Assembly: GCA_934045905.1 (NCBI GenBank)
Contig: OW203765.1
Coordinates: forward strand, 28,491,997 to 28,555,996
Length of the DNA: 64,000 nt
DNA from: Leuctra nigra
Lineage: Eukaryota; Arthropoda; Insecta; Plecoptera; Leuctridae
Direction: 5' to 3'
Both the position numbers and the translations under genes were made by a program. This document shows, piece after piece, positions 1 through 10,130 of the stretch (positions are counted from its first letter, which is position 1; each line of letters begins with the position of its first letter). The notes under the pieces were generated by a model. It was given only the letters and a program-made list of their open reading frames with translations. It was not told the origin of the DNA and made no database searches.

Positions 1-3000
1 ACAGAGATTAAAGAATTGAAGAAGATAGCCAAAGGAAAACAGAATCTTCCTCCAATTGACACTCAAGTTAAGGATGAGATAACCCGAGCATGGAAGATGA
101 CAGGAAAGCATCAGTGTCTACTAAGATACATAGCTGGTGAAGAGAAGCGTGAGCTTGACTTGGAGATGGAGAGACGTCTGAAGGAATGCATCCAGCATCA
201 TCAGGCGCTCATAGAGTGAGCTTACTTCGTGTCTGTAATATTTACAATAAACTATGACTTATAATAATGTGTTTGTATGTTGTTTTAGGATAATTAACGA
301 ACTCCAGTCATTTGGTCAAGCAAATTTATTAAGTGCTTTCATATTTAGCATTGCGTCATTTTCTTTGGCCGTTTTTTATATCACTGTGGTGGGTATGATA
401 CTATAACGTTTGCCCCTTCTTAACGGTGGAATGGGGTGGGTGGGGGAACGCTGGCGGACGGGGATGGGCGCCACGTGCTTCTGGGGTACGAGGAAGCACG
501 AAGCTCGTAAACAAAACACCTTGAACACAATCACACTTGAACAATACTTTTAATAACTCTAAATCCCACAGCACAAGTCGTCGTAAGACAGTCCGACAAA
601 TAATAATGATCAACACTCTTTCTCTGTACAAAAAATCAGTTGCCTGCGTCGGCTTCTAGAAACGTCTCTCTAACAACACACAACACAACCAGTTCCGTCG
701 CTGGCCGGTCAACAACTCCCGAGCCCCTGCTCGAGCGCGTGAGGGGTTGTATGACCGGTTGACCTCGGGCGGCCGCCCTCCCTCAGTTTACATGTTACAA
801 ACTCCACCTTTTCCTCTTTTAAGAATTTATTTTATAAATTATCTTCTGCTTCGGGCGTCGCATCCGGCTTGAGATCTTGTACGTGCCACCTGGTTGGAAG
901 TACTCGCCCATCTTCCTCCCGCAGCTCGTAGACTAGGTTGGACACCCGCTTGTGGATGAAGCACCGCGTATACTTCGGTGCTAACTTCGCCGTGAAGTAG
1001 CGCGCGGCATCTGATTGGGGAAAAGTCTTTCTCCAAACAACATCTCCTGGTTGAAATTGCAGTGGACGGCGACGGAGGTTGTAGATCCGGCTGTTCTTCT
1101 CGTGGGCTCTTTGGAGTCTATCAGTAACCTCGGCGTAGAGTGCGGGAAGTTCCTTTAATAGCTTGGCCCGAGGTTCACGTGGACCCATCCTCGGAGCGTA
1201 ACCATCTTCTTCCAACTTGCGGTACGACGTCCCGGACAAGAAGAGTTCTCGGCCAAAGTTGAGAAAAGCGGGTGTGAAACCCGTCGCTTCGTGTGTCGCC
1301 GTACAGATGGCGTGCCTCAACTGTGGTAAATTCTTGTCCCAACTCCGATGGTTATCCTTCACGTACGACGCTATCATCGTCTTCAGGACGCGATTGATTC
1401 TCTCTGTCGGGTTCGCTTGCGGGTGGTAATTTGGGTTGTAAAGGATTTTCCCCCCATAGCCGGTAACTTTCTCCACAAACTGTTTACTGGTGTACTGAGT
1501 TCCGTTGTCGCAGATCACATATTGGGGAGCTCCATACACGAGAAACACTTCATGCTCCATGATTTGGGCTATCTTCTCTGCAGTTGCAGTTCGTAACGGG
1601 AAGAGTAAGGTATATTTGGTGAAACAGTCGGCAATCACTAACAGGAACCGGTTTTGTTTAGAGGAAACCGGGAAAGGGCCCATCAGATCTGTGGAGATCA
1701 TTTGCCAAGGATTGGTGACTTCCCGTTGGCTTCCCATCAACCCCGCTGGTAGTTGTTGCACAGGCTTGAGGGATTGGCAGACCTTGCACTTCTGGACATA
1801 ACGACTGATGTCGGCGGCCATGCCTGGCCAGTAGTACGTTTCGGATATCCTCTTGATAGTCTTAAAGGTTCCCAGATGCCCGGCTGTCGGCTGATCATGG
1901 TATTCTACTAGAAGACTTTTCCGCAGTGATCTCGGAACTACCATCCTCCAGCCTTCGTCTTCTGGAGTTAGTAGGAACTGTTTTTTTCTTCGTAGTAAAC
2001 GCTTCCACAACTTATCATCTTCAGCCTTCCAGTTCGGATAATTTTGAGGATAATCCATTACTTTCTTGAGTTGGGCCGTATACCAGTCATCATGGTCGTC
2101 CTTGGTGATTTCAATAGACTCCAGAAGTCCCACGGATCTCGACAAGGCATCCGGTACAGCATGGTTCCTCCCGGGTCTATGCAGAATTTCGAACGAGTAC
2201 TGTTGCAGCCTTATCGCCCAACGAGCGAGCCGTCCTCTCGGGTCTTTGAGGTTATGTAGCCAGATTAAGGAATGATGGTCCGTGATGACTGTGAATGGAG
2301 AGCCTTCCACATACGGTCTAAATTTCTCCACTGCCCAGACCACCGCTAAGCACTCCAATTCCGTGGTGGTGTAGACCCGTTCACTCTTTGTCAATGACCG
2401 GCTGGCATACGCAATGACCTTTTCTCCATCTTCAAACTCTTGTGAGATAACTGCTCCCAGACCCACTTCTGAAGCGTCAGTTTGTATCAGAAATGGCCGG
2501 TTGAAGTCGGGACAGGTGAGGAGGGGAGCTTCTACTAAATGGCTCTTGATTTGTCGAAAAGCCAGATCATGCTTTTCCTCCCACTTCCAGGGCGGATTTC
2601 TTTGGCCCTTTCGCACCCCTTTAGTCAACTCATTCAGTGGTACCATTTTCGTGGCGAAATCTGGTACGAAACGTCGGTACCAACTTGCCAGTCCAATGAA
2701 ACGTCTAACTTCAGTAACATTCTTGGGCGTCGGGTAGTTAATCATCGCCGTAACCTTTTCAGTGTTCACGCGTAAACCCCCCTCATCAACCATGTACCCA
2801 AGGTACTTCAACTCTGAACGGCCAAATTGACATTTGTCCTTATTTAATGTCAGGCCCGCCGCCTTCAACTTCTGCAACACCTTCTGTAGAACCTCGAAGT
2901 GTGCTTCAAAAGTAGGAGTAACAATTATCACGTCATCTAGATACACAAATACGTGGGGATCTAGTTCTGGGCCTAATACTCGGTCTATTAAACGTTGCCA

Positions 3001-6000
3001 CGTTGCTGGAGAATTATGCAACCCGAAGGGCATCCGCCGGAATTGGAAAAGACCCCGGCCCGCCACTGCAAATGCCGTCTTTTCCTTGCTCTCTTCTTCC
3101 AGGGGCACTTGCCAATACGCCGTTTTCAGGTCTAGGGAGGACATGTACGTTGCATTCCTTAACCGGTCCAAGATAGCTGACACGTACGGCAAAGGATATG
3201 CGTCACGTTTGGTCACTGCATTCACTCTTCTGAAGTCTATGCATACCCTAAAGGCCTTGGAATCTGGTTTCTCTACTAGCATAATAGGTGAACTCCATGC
3301 ACTGGTTGAAGGTTCGACTACTCCGTCCCTTAACATTTCGTCGAGTTCCTTATTAATCTGCTTCTGTATGACCGGTGAATAAGGGTAGTACCGTTGTTTG
3401 ATGGGAGCCGCATCTCCTGTATCGATCTTATGATGCACTAAACCTGTTACCCCTAGCTTATCCTGTGGGAGAGCCATCAAATCTGTCACCATCTTCTCCA
3501 ACTGAATTCTTTCCTTGGGTGAGAGTCTGTCCTTGATTTGAGTACACTCGGCTACCCGGGGTATTTCTCCACTATCACTAAAGGTCCAGGTACCCTGCGC
3601 TACATCGGGGACAAACCTCATTGTCTTCCAAAAGTCGATCCCTAAGTATAAGGCACGCTCCAGTAATGGGACTACCAAAATTGGTAAAACTTTTACTCTC
3701 CCATCTAATTCAATCGGCAGATCAGCCTCTCCTAACACTTGACAAGAACGTCCATCAGCAACGCGCACCATACCTGCTTCCATTTTCCGAAGAGGAGGAT
3801 GAAGTGCTTTGATCTTCTCCCAGCCGCCCCGACCAAGAATCGTTCTTGATGCTCCGGAATCCAGAAGACCCTGCATTGCTATCCCCAACACGTGTACCTT
3901 CAGGCTAGGCCGACTATCATTCCCTGCCGATGCCAGGATATGGTCCAGCTTGGCTCGAAGACTATGATTGGCTACCACGTCTAACCAGTCACACCACTCT
4001 TCGTTAGGAGGCGAACATATCAGCTTTGCAGGAGGAGTCCGCCCTACACTCGACCCGCTGCTGCTTTTCCCGCACGTTCACGGCAAGGGATACAATTTGG
4101 CTTCAAAACGTTTGCTGCACCACAACCATAACAGAACACTGACCTTTTTGCCAAACAATCGCGATAGGTGTGGTCGGTACCTTGACAGTTCCAACATGGC
4201 CCTCTGCTGCCTCTCGAGGTCGCTGTGGAGACGTCCGCTAGATTCTCTTCCTGTACCGCACCGACGTTCGGGCCTGGACGATCTGGCAGTCTTCGGCGTC
4301 CATGGTAGGCCAGGTCAGGTTCGATAGAATCCTTCTGCTGCACGGGATGCTGAAATTTGCGTACCCGTTGCCGGCTGTACTCCAGCTTCCGTCCCAGGCT
4401 AAGAAGGTCGGCCACGGACTCGATCTGCTGCAAACTTAACCTGTCCACATAAAACGGGTCTAAGTTTTTCCGAATTATACTTAGCTGGACGGATTCGGCC
4501 AAAGGTGTCTGCAGCCGCGCCATGTAGTTCCTCATGAAGGCGACGTAGATTCCAATGGTTTCCTCCGGTCCTTGAGTTCGCTTCTTAATTTCGTCGAGTA
4601 ACTCCTCGTCATAGTCGGGTGATAGGAACTCTTCTCGTAGTTTTTGCGTGAGGTCTTCCCAGGAGCCGAGCTGCCGCCTAATGGATCGGTACCATACTAA
4701 TGCTGAGCCGTCGAATAAATCCATTGCTTCCACTAGTAAGTCTTCCTTCGATCGTAGTCTGGACTCACATAATTCTTCGATGCGTTCCAGGAAGGCGCTT
4801 ACACTCAACCCACGGCCGTCCCCCGTAAAGGTAACTCCCCAGTCTCTGGCTGGAACATACTTTTTCCTGGCACTGGTCTCGCCGGTTGCTAACTTAGCCA
4901 AGGCATCTGACAAAGTTTTATTGGCCGCCAATATAGCTAACGGGTCTGAAAGCAGTTTTTCCTTAAGTTTGTCCCCGCACTTGGCTGCTTCCTGTATCAG
5001 CTCCGTTCGTCTTGTACACACGTCCGCGATGAGTGCACTCACCCTTCCGAGCCGGCGCAAGATGTGTCCCAAACGTGTTTCTATTCGTTTGTACTCCGAA
5101 TCCGCCTTGGACGAACCGCTGTAGTTGGTAATCGCTGTATTCAGGTCCGCTATTTTCATCTTGCACGTTTCAAGCTCCTCTTCCGGATCCAGAGTGGTTT
5201 CTTGCGGGCAGGTGCTCTTCCCCTCCTTCTCGGTCTTGAGGGCCTGGGCGAGGACGGTTTTCATTTCGGCAACGGTGGTCAGTCCCTCGCCTAGTCCGCG
5301 TATCTTCAACTCATACTCGATCTCGTCACGCGTCAGTCGTGTGTAATCCATTTTCAAAATTTCGGTCCCACGTCGGGCGCCAGTTATAACGTTTGCCCCT
5401 TCTTAACGGTGGAATGGGGTGGGTGGGGGAACGCTGGCGGACGGGGATGGGCGCCACGTGCTTCTGGGGTACGAGGAAGCACGAAGCTCGTAAACAAAAC
5501 ACCTTGAACACAATCACACTTGAACAATACTTTTAATAACTCTTAATCCCACAGCACAAGTCGTCGTAAGACAGTCCGACAAATAATAATGATCAACACT
5601 CTTTCTCTGTACAAAAAATCAGTTGCCTGCGTCGGCTTCTAGAAACGTCTCTCTAACAACACACAACACAACCAGTTCCGTCGCTGGCCGGTCAACAACT
5701 CCCGAGCCCCTGCTCGAGCGCGTGAGGGGTTGTATGACCGGTTGACCTCGGGCGGCCGCCCTCCCTCAGTTTACATGTTACAATACGCTATAACCCCAAA
5801 TATATTATTCGTCTTTTATACGTCATTATTATCTCGCATATAATATTTATTACTTAAAATCTTTCCATATTCCAGGTGGATTCTATTGATGTGTTAACAG
5901 GGACCATTCTGTTCATCATTTTGTGTGGTGCTACCATGTTTTTTGCGCTCTGCTGGATATCCGACCAACTGAGTGAGGAGGTAAGAAATGAAATAAAGTA

Positions 6001-6792
6001 TTTGACCCCGGTGTCGTGAGTTTAGATAAGCTGACGTTCATGAACGTCTTGACAAGTAGGAGGCTTCAAGAGATCGATGCAGATCATGATGTCGATGGCT
6101 ATCAACCTGTTGTCCCGTGTTACAGAGTGAAGCAGTGAGGGAGGCTGTCTACGGTTGTGATTGGTTCGAAGCGTCGGAAAGCTTCAAGCGATCAATGCGG
6201 ATCATGATGTCGATGGCTAATCAACCTGTTGTCCCGTGTTACAGAGTGAAGCAGTGAGGGAGGCTGTCTACGGTTGTGATTGGTTCGAGGCGTCAGAAAG
6301 CTTCAAGCGATCAATGCGGATCATGATGTCGATGGCTAATCAACCTGTTGTCCCGTGTTACAGAGTGAAGCAGTGAGGGAGGCTGTCTACGGTTGTGATT
6401 GGTTCGAAGCCTCGGAAAGCTTCAAGCGATCAATGCGGATCATGATGTCGATGGCTAATCAACCTGTTGTCATAAGAGCTGCAGGATTTATATCGTTAAC
6501 TTTGGAGACTTACCTGAGTGTAAGCCAATATAGCACAACTATTTTAACAAAGACACACAGTTTGAAATACAATTATATTTTATTTTATTCTCAACGAATT
6601 TCATTTACGATCAGTCTGGTAATTGCTCCTTTCGAATCTATTGAAAATAAATTGTTTTTATTAATATATGTTGTGTTATCTGGCTTGTTTCTACAGATTG
6701 TGAAACATGCTCATGGTTACTACAATGTGCTGAGAAGTGTGATACCGCAACATGCTGGAGAGTTGAGAACTCACTCTCTGAGTCAATGGTAA
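1..6792 (+). CDS. Odorant receptor (7tm_6 family), 3' part of gene, five exons
   Basis: Exons 1-215 (open at the window edge), 289-388, 5876-5980, 6364-6519 and 6697-6792 join through consistent GT/AG sites into 224 codons ending in TAA at 6790. The translation has features of the insect odorant receptor C-terminal half: a CIQHHQALIE motif, a hydrophobic helix (LLSAFIFSIASFSLAVFYIT), a second helix (TILFIILCGATMFFALCW), then the VYGCDWFEASESFKRSM region, a short helix and the C-terminal IVKHAHGYYNVLRS motif. Insect odorant receptors are ligand-gated cation channels of sensory neurons that work with the co-receptor Orco. The N-terminal half lies outside the window. Unlike most family members, the protein continues about 17 residues past the usual C-terminal motif. 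A gypsy element sits in the intron after exon 2, and exon 4 has partial copies upstream. The family call is firm; the subfamily is unknown. Confidence 0.85.
402..799 (-). repeat. 3' LTR of the gypsy element
   Basis: This 398-bp copy is identical to 5385-5782 except for one base. On the plus strand it starts TATAACG and ends TGTTACA. It is the downstream LTR because gag-pol reads on the minus strand toward it. Confidence 0.93.
801..820 (-). other. Polypurine tract of the gypsy element
   Basis: Read on the minus strand this is a purine-rich stretch (AAAAGAGGAAAAGGTGGAGT) next to the 3' LTR, the expected plus-strand priming site for reverse transcription. Confidence 0.75.
832..3978 (-). CDS. 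pol: Gypsy Pol polyprotein: protease, reverse transcriptase, RNase H, integrase
   Basis: The 1048-residue frame holds the Ty3/gypsy domain order. A retropepsin active site (LLDSGAS) lies near residue 40. Reverse transcriptase carries the YLDD catalytic box near residue 345. RNase H begins at a TDAS motif. Integrase has an H-H-C-C zinc-binding region (AGHLG then CKVCQSL) and DDE-core motifs around STDLMG and CDNGTQ. The frame is open upstream of the listed start and overlaps the end of gag in the -1 frame, so translation by frameshift is more likely than independent initiation at the GTG. No internal stop is present, so the enzyme set may be functional. Confidence 0.93.
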   Translation of the reverse strand: MVANHSLRAKLDHILASAGNDSRPSLKVHVLGIAMQGLLDSGASRTILGRGGWEKIKALHPPLRKMEAGMVRVADGRSCQVLGEADLPIELDGRVKVLPILVVPLLERALYLGIDFWKTMRFVPDVAQGTWTFSDSGEIPRVAECTQIKDRLSPKERIQLEKMVTDLMALPQDKLGVTGLVHHKIDTGDAAPIKQRYYPYSPVIQKQINKELDEMLRDGVVEPSTSAWSSPIMLVEKPDSKAFRVCIDFRRVNAVTKRDAYPLPYVSAILDRLRNATYMSSLDLKTAYWQVPLEEESKEKTAFAVAGRGLFQFRRMPFGLHNSPATWQRLIDRVLGPELDPHVFVYLDDVIIVTPTFEAHFEVLQKVLQKLKAAGLTLNKDKCQFGRSELKYLGYMVDEGGLRVNTEKVTAMINYPTPKNVTEVRRFIGLASWYRRFVPDFATKMVPLNELTKGVRKGQRNPPWKWEEKHDLAFRQIKSHLVEAPLLTCPDFNRPFLIQTDASEVGLGAVISQEFEDGEKVIAYASRSLTKSERVYTTTELECLAVVWAVEKFRPYVEGSPFTVITDHHSLIWLHNLKDPRGRLARWAIRLQQYSFEILHRPGRNHAVPDALSRSVGLLESIEITKDDHDDWYTAQLKKVMDYPQNYPNWKAEDDKLWKRLLRRKKQFLLTPEDEGWRMVVPRSLRKSLLVEYHDQPTAGHLGTFKTIKRISETYYWPGMAADISRYVQKCKVCQSLKPVQQLPAGLMGSQREVTNPWQMISTDLMGPFPVSSKQNRFLLVIADCFTKYTLLFPLRTATAEKIAQIMEHEVFLVYGAPQYVICDNGTQYTSKQFVEKVTGYGGKILYNPNYHPQANPTERINRVLKTMIASYVKDNHRSWDKNLPQLRHAICTATHEATGFTPAFLNFGRELFLSGTSYRKLEEDGYAPRMGPREPRAKLLKELPALYAEVTDRLQRAHEKNSRIYNLRRRPLQFQPGDVVWRKTFPQSDAARYFTAKLAPKYTRCFIHKRVSNLVYELREEDGRVLPTRWHVQDLKPDATPEAEDNL
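4044..5357 (-). CDS. gag: Gypsy Gag protein with zinc knuckle
   Basis: A 437-residue protein begins 8 bp inside the primer binding site. The N-terminal third is charged and probably coiled. The middle (roughly residues 160-330) resembles the retrotransposon gag capsid domain (FLERIEELCESR, DLFDGSALVWYRS). The C-terminus has a CCHC zinc knuckle (CWNCQGTDHTYRDC) followed by a second, imperfect cysteine cluster (CYGCG). It would package element RNA into virus-like particles in the cytoplasm. The TAG stop is at 4044-4046, just past a candidate -1 slip site. Confidence 0.9.
   Translation of the reverse strand: MKMDYTRLTRDEIEYELKIRGLGEGLTTVAEMKTVLAQALKTEKEGKSTCPQETTLDPEEELETCKMKIADLNTAITNYSGSSKADSEYKRIETRLGHILRRLGRVSALIADVCTRRTELIQEAAKCGDKLKEKLLSDPLAILAANKTLSDALAKLATGETSARKKYVPARDWGVTFTGDGRGLSVSAFLERIEELCESRLRSKEDLLVEAMDLFDGSALVWYRSIRRQLGSWEDLTQKLREEFLSPDYDEELLDEIKKRTQGPEETIGIYVAFMRNYMARLQTPLAESVQLSIIRKNLDPFYVDRLSLQQIESVADLLSLGRKLEYSRQRVRKFQHPVQQKDSIEPDLAYHGRRRLPDRPGPNVGAVQEENLADVSTATSRGSRGPCWNCQGTDHTYRDCLAKRSVFCYGCGAANVLKPNCIPCRERAGKAAAGRV
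4065..4071 (-). promoter_or_regulatory. Candidate -1 ribosomal frameshift heptamer between gag and pol
   Basis: On the minus strand the sequence reads G GGA AAA in the gag frame, an X XXY YYZ slippery heptamer located 18 bp before the gag stop. Slipping one base back enters the pol frame, which is open from here through the whole of pol. I did not fold the downstream RNA for a stimulatory structure. Confidence 0.55.
5365..5382 (-). other. tRNA-Lys-like primer binding site
   Basis: The minus strand reads TGGCGCCCGACGTGGGAC two bases after the 5' LTR. It starts with the TGG expected opposite a tRNA CCA end and differs by about two bases from the complement of insect tRNA-Lys 3' ends as I recall them. 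Confidence 0.7.
5385..5782 (-). repeat. 5' LTR of the gypsy element
   Basis: A 398-bp direct copy of 402-799 with one difference. It adjoins the primer binding site and is therefore the promoter-bearing LTR of the minus-strand element. Confidence 0.93.
6061..6363 (+). repeat. Tandem partial copies of odorant receptor exon 4 with its splice acceptor
   Basis: Two complete 119-bp units start at 6126 and 6245, and a truncated, diverged unit covers about 6061-6125. Each complete unit holds the first ~107 nt of exon 4 followed by the last ~12 nt of the intron (CCGTGTTACAG). The intact exon follows at 6364. The period is not a multiple of three. Splicing into an upstream copy and reading on meets a stop shortly after the junction (GTGAAGCAGTGA), so only the last acceptor gives full-length receptor. 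Confidence 0.9.
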
Positions 6793-7232
6793 CTTTCATG
6801 AAGATGTCTTCAAATGCCGAGAAAAACAAGATCAGTTGTGATCATGAGAATATTTTGTTCGAAAATTAAAGTATTATATCCTTCACTGTCAACGGCAAGA
6901 AGCTGGATGTAATCTTGCATAGCTTGTCTATCTTCTGTTTTTGCTTTGTAAATTACAAACCCGTAATTGTGGGTATATTAAATTTCATCAAATCTTGAAA
7001 TATTGAATTTTAATTATCTCAAATTCCTGCTATTACTTCAAAAACGGAAATTGCTATCAAATAGAGTGAGCAGCTCACACAATTGAAATTTAATAAAAAA
7101 AGAAAGAAAAAATAAAATATTTCAATAAAATAATATTAAAGCATTGCAATATCTTGTGTCTATAGAGTGTAACATATACCACAGCTTGAATGCCCAAGAC
7201 TTCGATAGGACCTTGAGACTGTGAGCTTTTAA
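6793..7232 (+). other. Odorant receptor 3' flank (probable 3' UTR)
   Basis: AT-rich sequence with several AATAAA-like signals near 7088-7130 and no reading frame. It is homologous to 11712-12190, where the same flank follows a second copy of the last receptor exon. Confidence 0.5.
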
Positions 7233-7677
7233 TCTAGTGGAGCGGTCGCTCCACCCAGCCAAGTCGTACTATACACTCACAGTCACTCAACATACCGTAA
7301 ATGCCTAATAAACTGAGGAGCAGACCAAACACTTTTACTGTAAGCAACAACATGGCATTTTCGGCCTACTGGATCTTAAAATTGGAAAATCTCACATTGT
7401 TGTGAAATGTCTTAATTTCGAGCTATGGCCCACCCCACTACATATACCAAATTTGGGAACAATAGGTTATGCCATTTGCGCGCTAGAGGACCGAGAAAAC
7501 AGTGAAATTACACCACTTTCTGATTCTGAAGATGATTCTGATGATATCAGGAAACCCTGTTGACAGCGCCACAGCCTAAACGGCTAAACCGATCGACCTG
7601 AAACTTTTACCACATATGCACTTTTGGCGTTTGATGATACCTTGCCTCTTGTGATTTTTTGTGCCGCCATTTTTAAA

Positions 7678-8268
7678 CCGGAAGTGACGTCATAACTCAA
7701 AAACGTCTGGACCGATTAGAACGAAATTAGCGCCATTCGATTAAGATGGTCATCTATATGAAGTATCAATAAAAAAAATATTATTTTCTTATTTTCTAAA
7801 CCGGAAGTGACGTCATAAATACGCAATATTTAACTTATTTCAACAAATTATACTTAAAATACATACATAATTAACTTACATTGTAACATAGACAATACAA
7901 TTTATATATTCAAGGTAGCAGTGTTCTCGGCCGCCATTCCTGAAATCGGAAGTGACGTCATATATCTAAAACGCCTGTACCGATTGCAACTGAACTAGCT
8001 CCTGCGTATTCATTCTGCTATTTATTTGAAAAATCAATTGTGAAAAATGAATAAATAAATTAATGGTACCGGAAATGGCGGCAGGAACCACTAAATGAAA
8101 CCGGAAGTGACGTCATATATTACAAACGGCATGACCGATTTTACGGAAATATAGGGATTAGGAATTCAGATGGTCGTTCATGAAGGTATCAACTAGATAA
8201 AACTAGATTGTTTTCTTATTACCTATACCGGAATTCGGCCGCTATTTCAAAACCGGAAGTGACGTCAT
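7678..8268 (+). repeat. Array of five ETS-CRE composite motifs in ~120-150 bp imperfect repeats
   Basis: CCGGAAGTGACGTCAT occurs at 7678, 7801, 8101 and 8253, and with one change (TCGG) at 7946. Spacing runs from about 120 to 155 bp. Each copy is usually followed by an A-rich stretch and a phrase like acGNctgGACCGATT. GGAAGT is an ETS core and TGACGTCA a full CRE. Whether they bind factors here is not known. Confidence 0.8.
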
Positions 8269-8457
8269 GTATCGAAAACGGCTGGATCGATTATAACGAA
8301 ACTTAAGCTATTCTTCTTGGATAATCATTTTCATCTTATACCAAACGCAACTTTTCATAGTAACCAAATCGGTTGAGGCGTATTTTTTTAAAGAAATTAG
8401 TCCCTGCTCGGACATGTGCTACAAGCTGTATGAATAAACTAACAAAAGAAGTGATAT

Positions 8458-9582
8458 CCCAGAAAAAACACTCCGTGTAAAAATACCAGCCAAGTCTCTT
8501 TAACTATAAAAAAAAATAGAAGAAATCTAAAAATTCAGCACTGAAAAGGAGTGATATCAAAAAAGGAGCCGAGTCAACGAATTTTCCAAATTTTAATCGT
8601 ACCATTGAAATAAAAATATCAACCCCCGAGAAATACTTAAAAAAAGGACTTGGCGCATCGTTTTTTTAAAGACATTTTTCTATTCTTAAGCTTATGCCAC
8701 TCACATACTACGTAGTTCAGAAATGCCTAGAAAAATTGGGACAAAACTTTCAAATTAAATATTGAACATTCTGTAAAATATTTTAAATTTAAATATAAGT
8801 ACGCAAAGAAACATAGCATTGTCTTACAAGCAATAAATACAGAACAGTTGTGTTTGTGATTGGTAGGTACCCATAGTTTTGTGGGTACATCAACATACCT
8901 ACTACAGCATTATACTTTGAACCTTCTCGCCGTGTAATTAATTGCTATTAATTAACATTTTATACCAAAAAAATTCATAAATTACATAACGTATTACTTT
9001 AGATAAAAATCTAGTCAGTAATTATTTGAGCAGCATTGCTCAGTGCACTAGTCACTTATACAAATCTCATTGACGGCCTTCTTGTAATGAGCGCTTTCGC
9101 TATTTCCCTCAGTCACGATATTGAGAAGTATGATTGATTAATATGACCCTAGAAATAGTGGCAATAACGAATAGACTAGGCCGCTTCCGTTTATTCGTTA
9201 TTCGTTTATCCGTTTATTTCCTCTGAATATTGACAAAATACCAAAACTGCCAGTAGGTAAGAGTACTAGTTATATTAAAACGTAGTATGATTCGTCGATA
9301 ATGAATGTGATATACTCAGGAAAATATACTTGTAGAGTTCTTCCTATACTTTTAGGATAGAAAAGTGTCTTTAAAAAAACGATGCGCCAAGTCCTTTTTT
9401 TAAGTATTTCTCGGGGGTTGATATTTTTATTTCAATGGTACGATTAAAATTTGGAAAATTCGTTGACTCGGCTCCTTTTTTGATATCACTCCTTTTCAGT
9501 GCTGAATTTTTAGATTTCTTCTATTTTTTTTTATAGTTAAAGAGACTTGGCTGGTATTTTTACACGGAGTGTTTTTTCTGGG
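8458..9582. mobile_element. Foldback element with ~220-bp perfect inverted repeats
   Basis: Arms 8458-8679 and 9361-9582 appear identical in reverse complement, starting CCCAGAAAAAACACTCCGTG. The ~680-bp centre has no coding frame. A related, shorter copy lies at 40860-41257, next to the same kind of flank (gatatcac then agtttattc), so the foldback may be a part of the larger Helitron-like unit and not an independent insertion. Confidence 0.85.
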
Positions 9583-10130
9583 TCTATAATATTTTAACAA
9601 TCCTAAATCATGGTGTTTTTATTGCCAACTCAATAAACCTGTCGGTTCTCTGATTAATTAAGCAAGTGCTCACGTGACTCTCATAGGCTATATCATGTTC
9701 TCTGTTATTTGTCTTTTGATTTTTATGCCTGCACTGGCCCAGGCCGCACCGATCAACCAGTCGAGTTGAAAATATGCACACACACTTATGTCATAAGAGG
9801 TCACGTGTAGTAGTTTATTTCAACGAAATCCTCTGATTGGTTGAACAGTTAAAATAAACCGAAAGTCCGATACAGTTTAAATTGTGCACGATTGGGACCA
9901 ACTTTTTATCAGATTGTGCCAATTTTCAGATAAATTGGTTCAGAATTTGATAAGTTATTGACATTATAAGCTTGTTTAAACTATTTTGATAAATTATTTC
10001 ATGAAATATTCACACTTGATGCATTTGATTAAGTTGTTTTCTAGGTCTGTAGAGCAGCATTATTTTCATGGGATATGAATTCCTACGCAATGTGAAGGCA
10101 CGCTTATCAACACGTTGAGCGTTTTTCTAA

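Larger units (their letters stand above)
402..5782 (-). mobile_element. Complete Ty3/gypsy LTR retrotransposon
   Basis: A 5.4-kb element on the minus strand is bounded by two 398-bp LTRs and a 4-bp target duplication, ATAC (398-401 and 5783-5786). It has a primer binding site, gag, pol and a polypurine tract in the standard order, and no env-like frame. The LTRs differ at one visible position (a vs t in the stretch ending cccacagc), so insertion is recent. It lies 9 bp inside the odorant receptor intron that begins at 389, in antisense orientation, so it does not break coding sequence directly but lengthens the intron from about 0.1 to 5.5 kb. Confidence 0.95.
7233..10130 (+). mobile_element. 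Helitron-like non-autonomous insertion with nested foldback
   Basis: The paralogous flank at 11712-12680 lacks this block, which marks it as an insertion. The left end is A|TC followed by TAGTGGAGCGGTCGCTCCAC, which holds an 8-bp-stem hairpin (7237-7254). The right end is a short stem (AACAC/GCGTT region) followed by TTTTTCTAA|T. A 5' TC after A, a 3' hairpin with CTRR and insertion between A and T fit Helitron termini. No Rep/helicase frame is present. It contains the CRE/ETS motif array (7678-8268) and the foldback (8458-9582). It could instead be several nested elements. Confidence 0.5.

Noticed and set aside
401..631. 76-residue frame within the LTR
   Set aside because: Lies wholly in LTR sequence, repeated in part at 5385, with no gag or env similarity.
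1217..3812. Plus-strand frames opposite the gypsy pol gene
   Set aside because: Antisense shadows of a long minus-strand coding sequence.
6245..6519. Extra functional odorant receptor exons
   Set aside because: Upstream copies hold only the first ~107 nt and have no donor; joining them gives a frameshift and stop.
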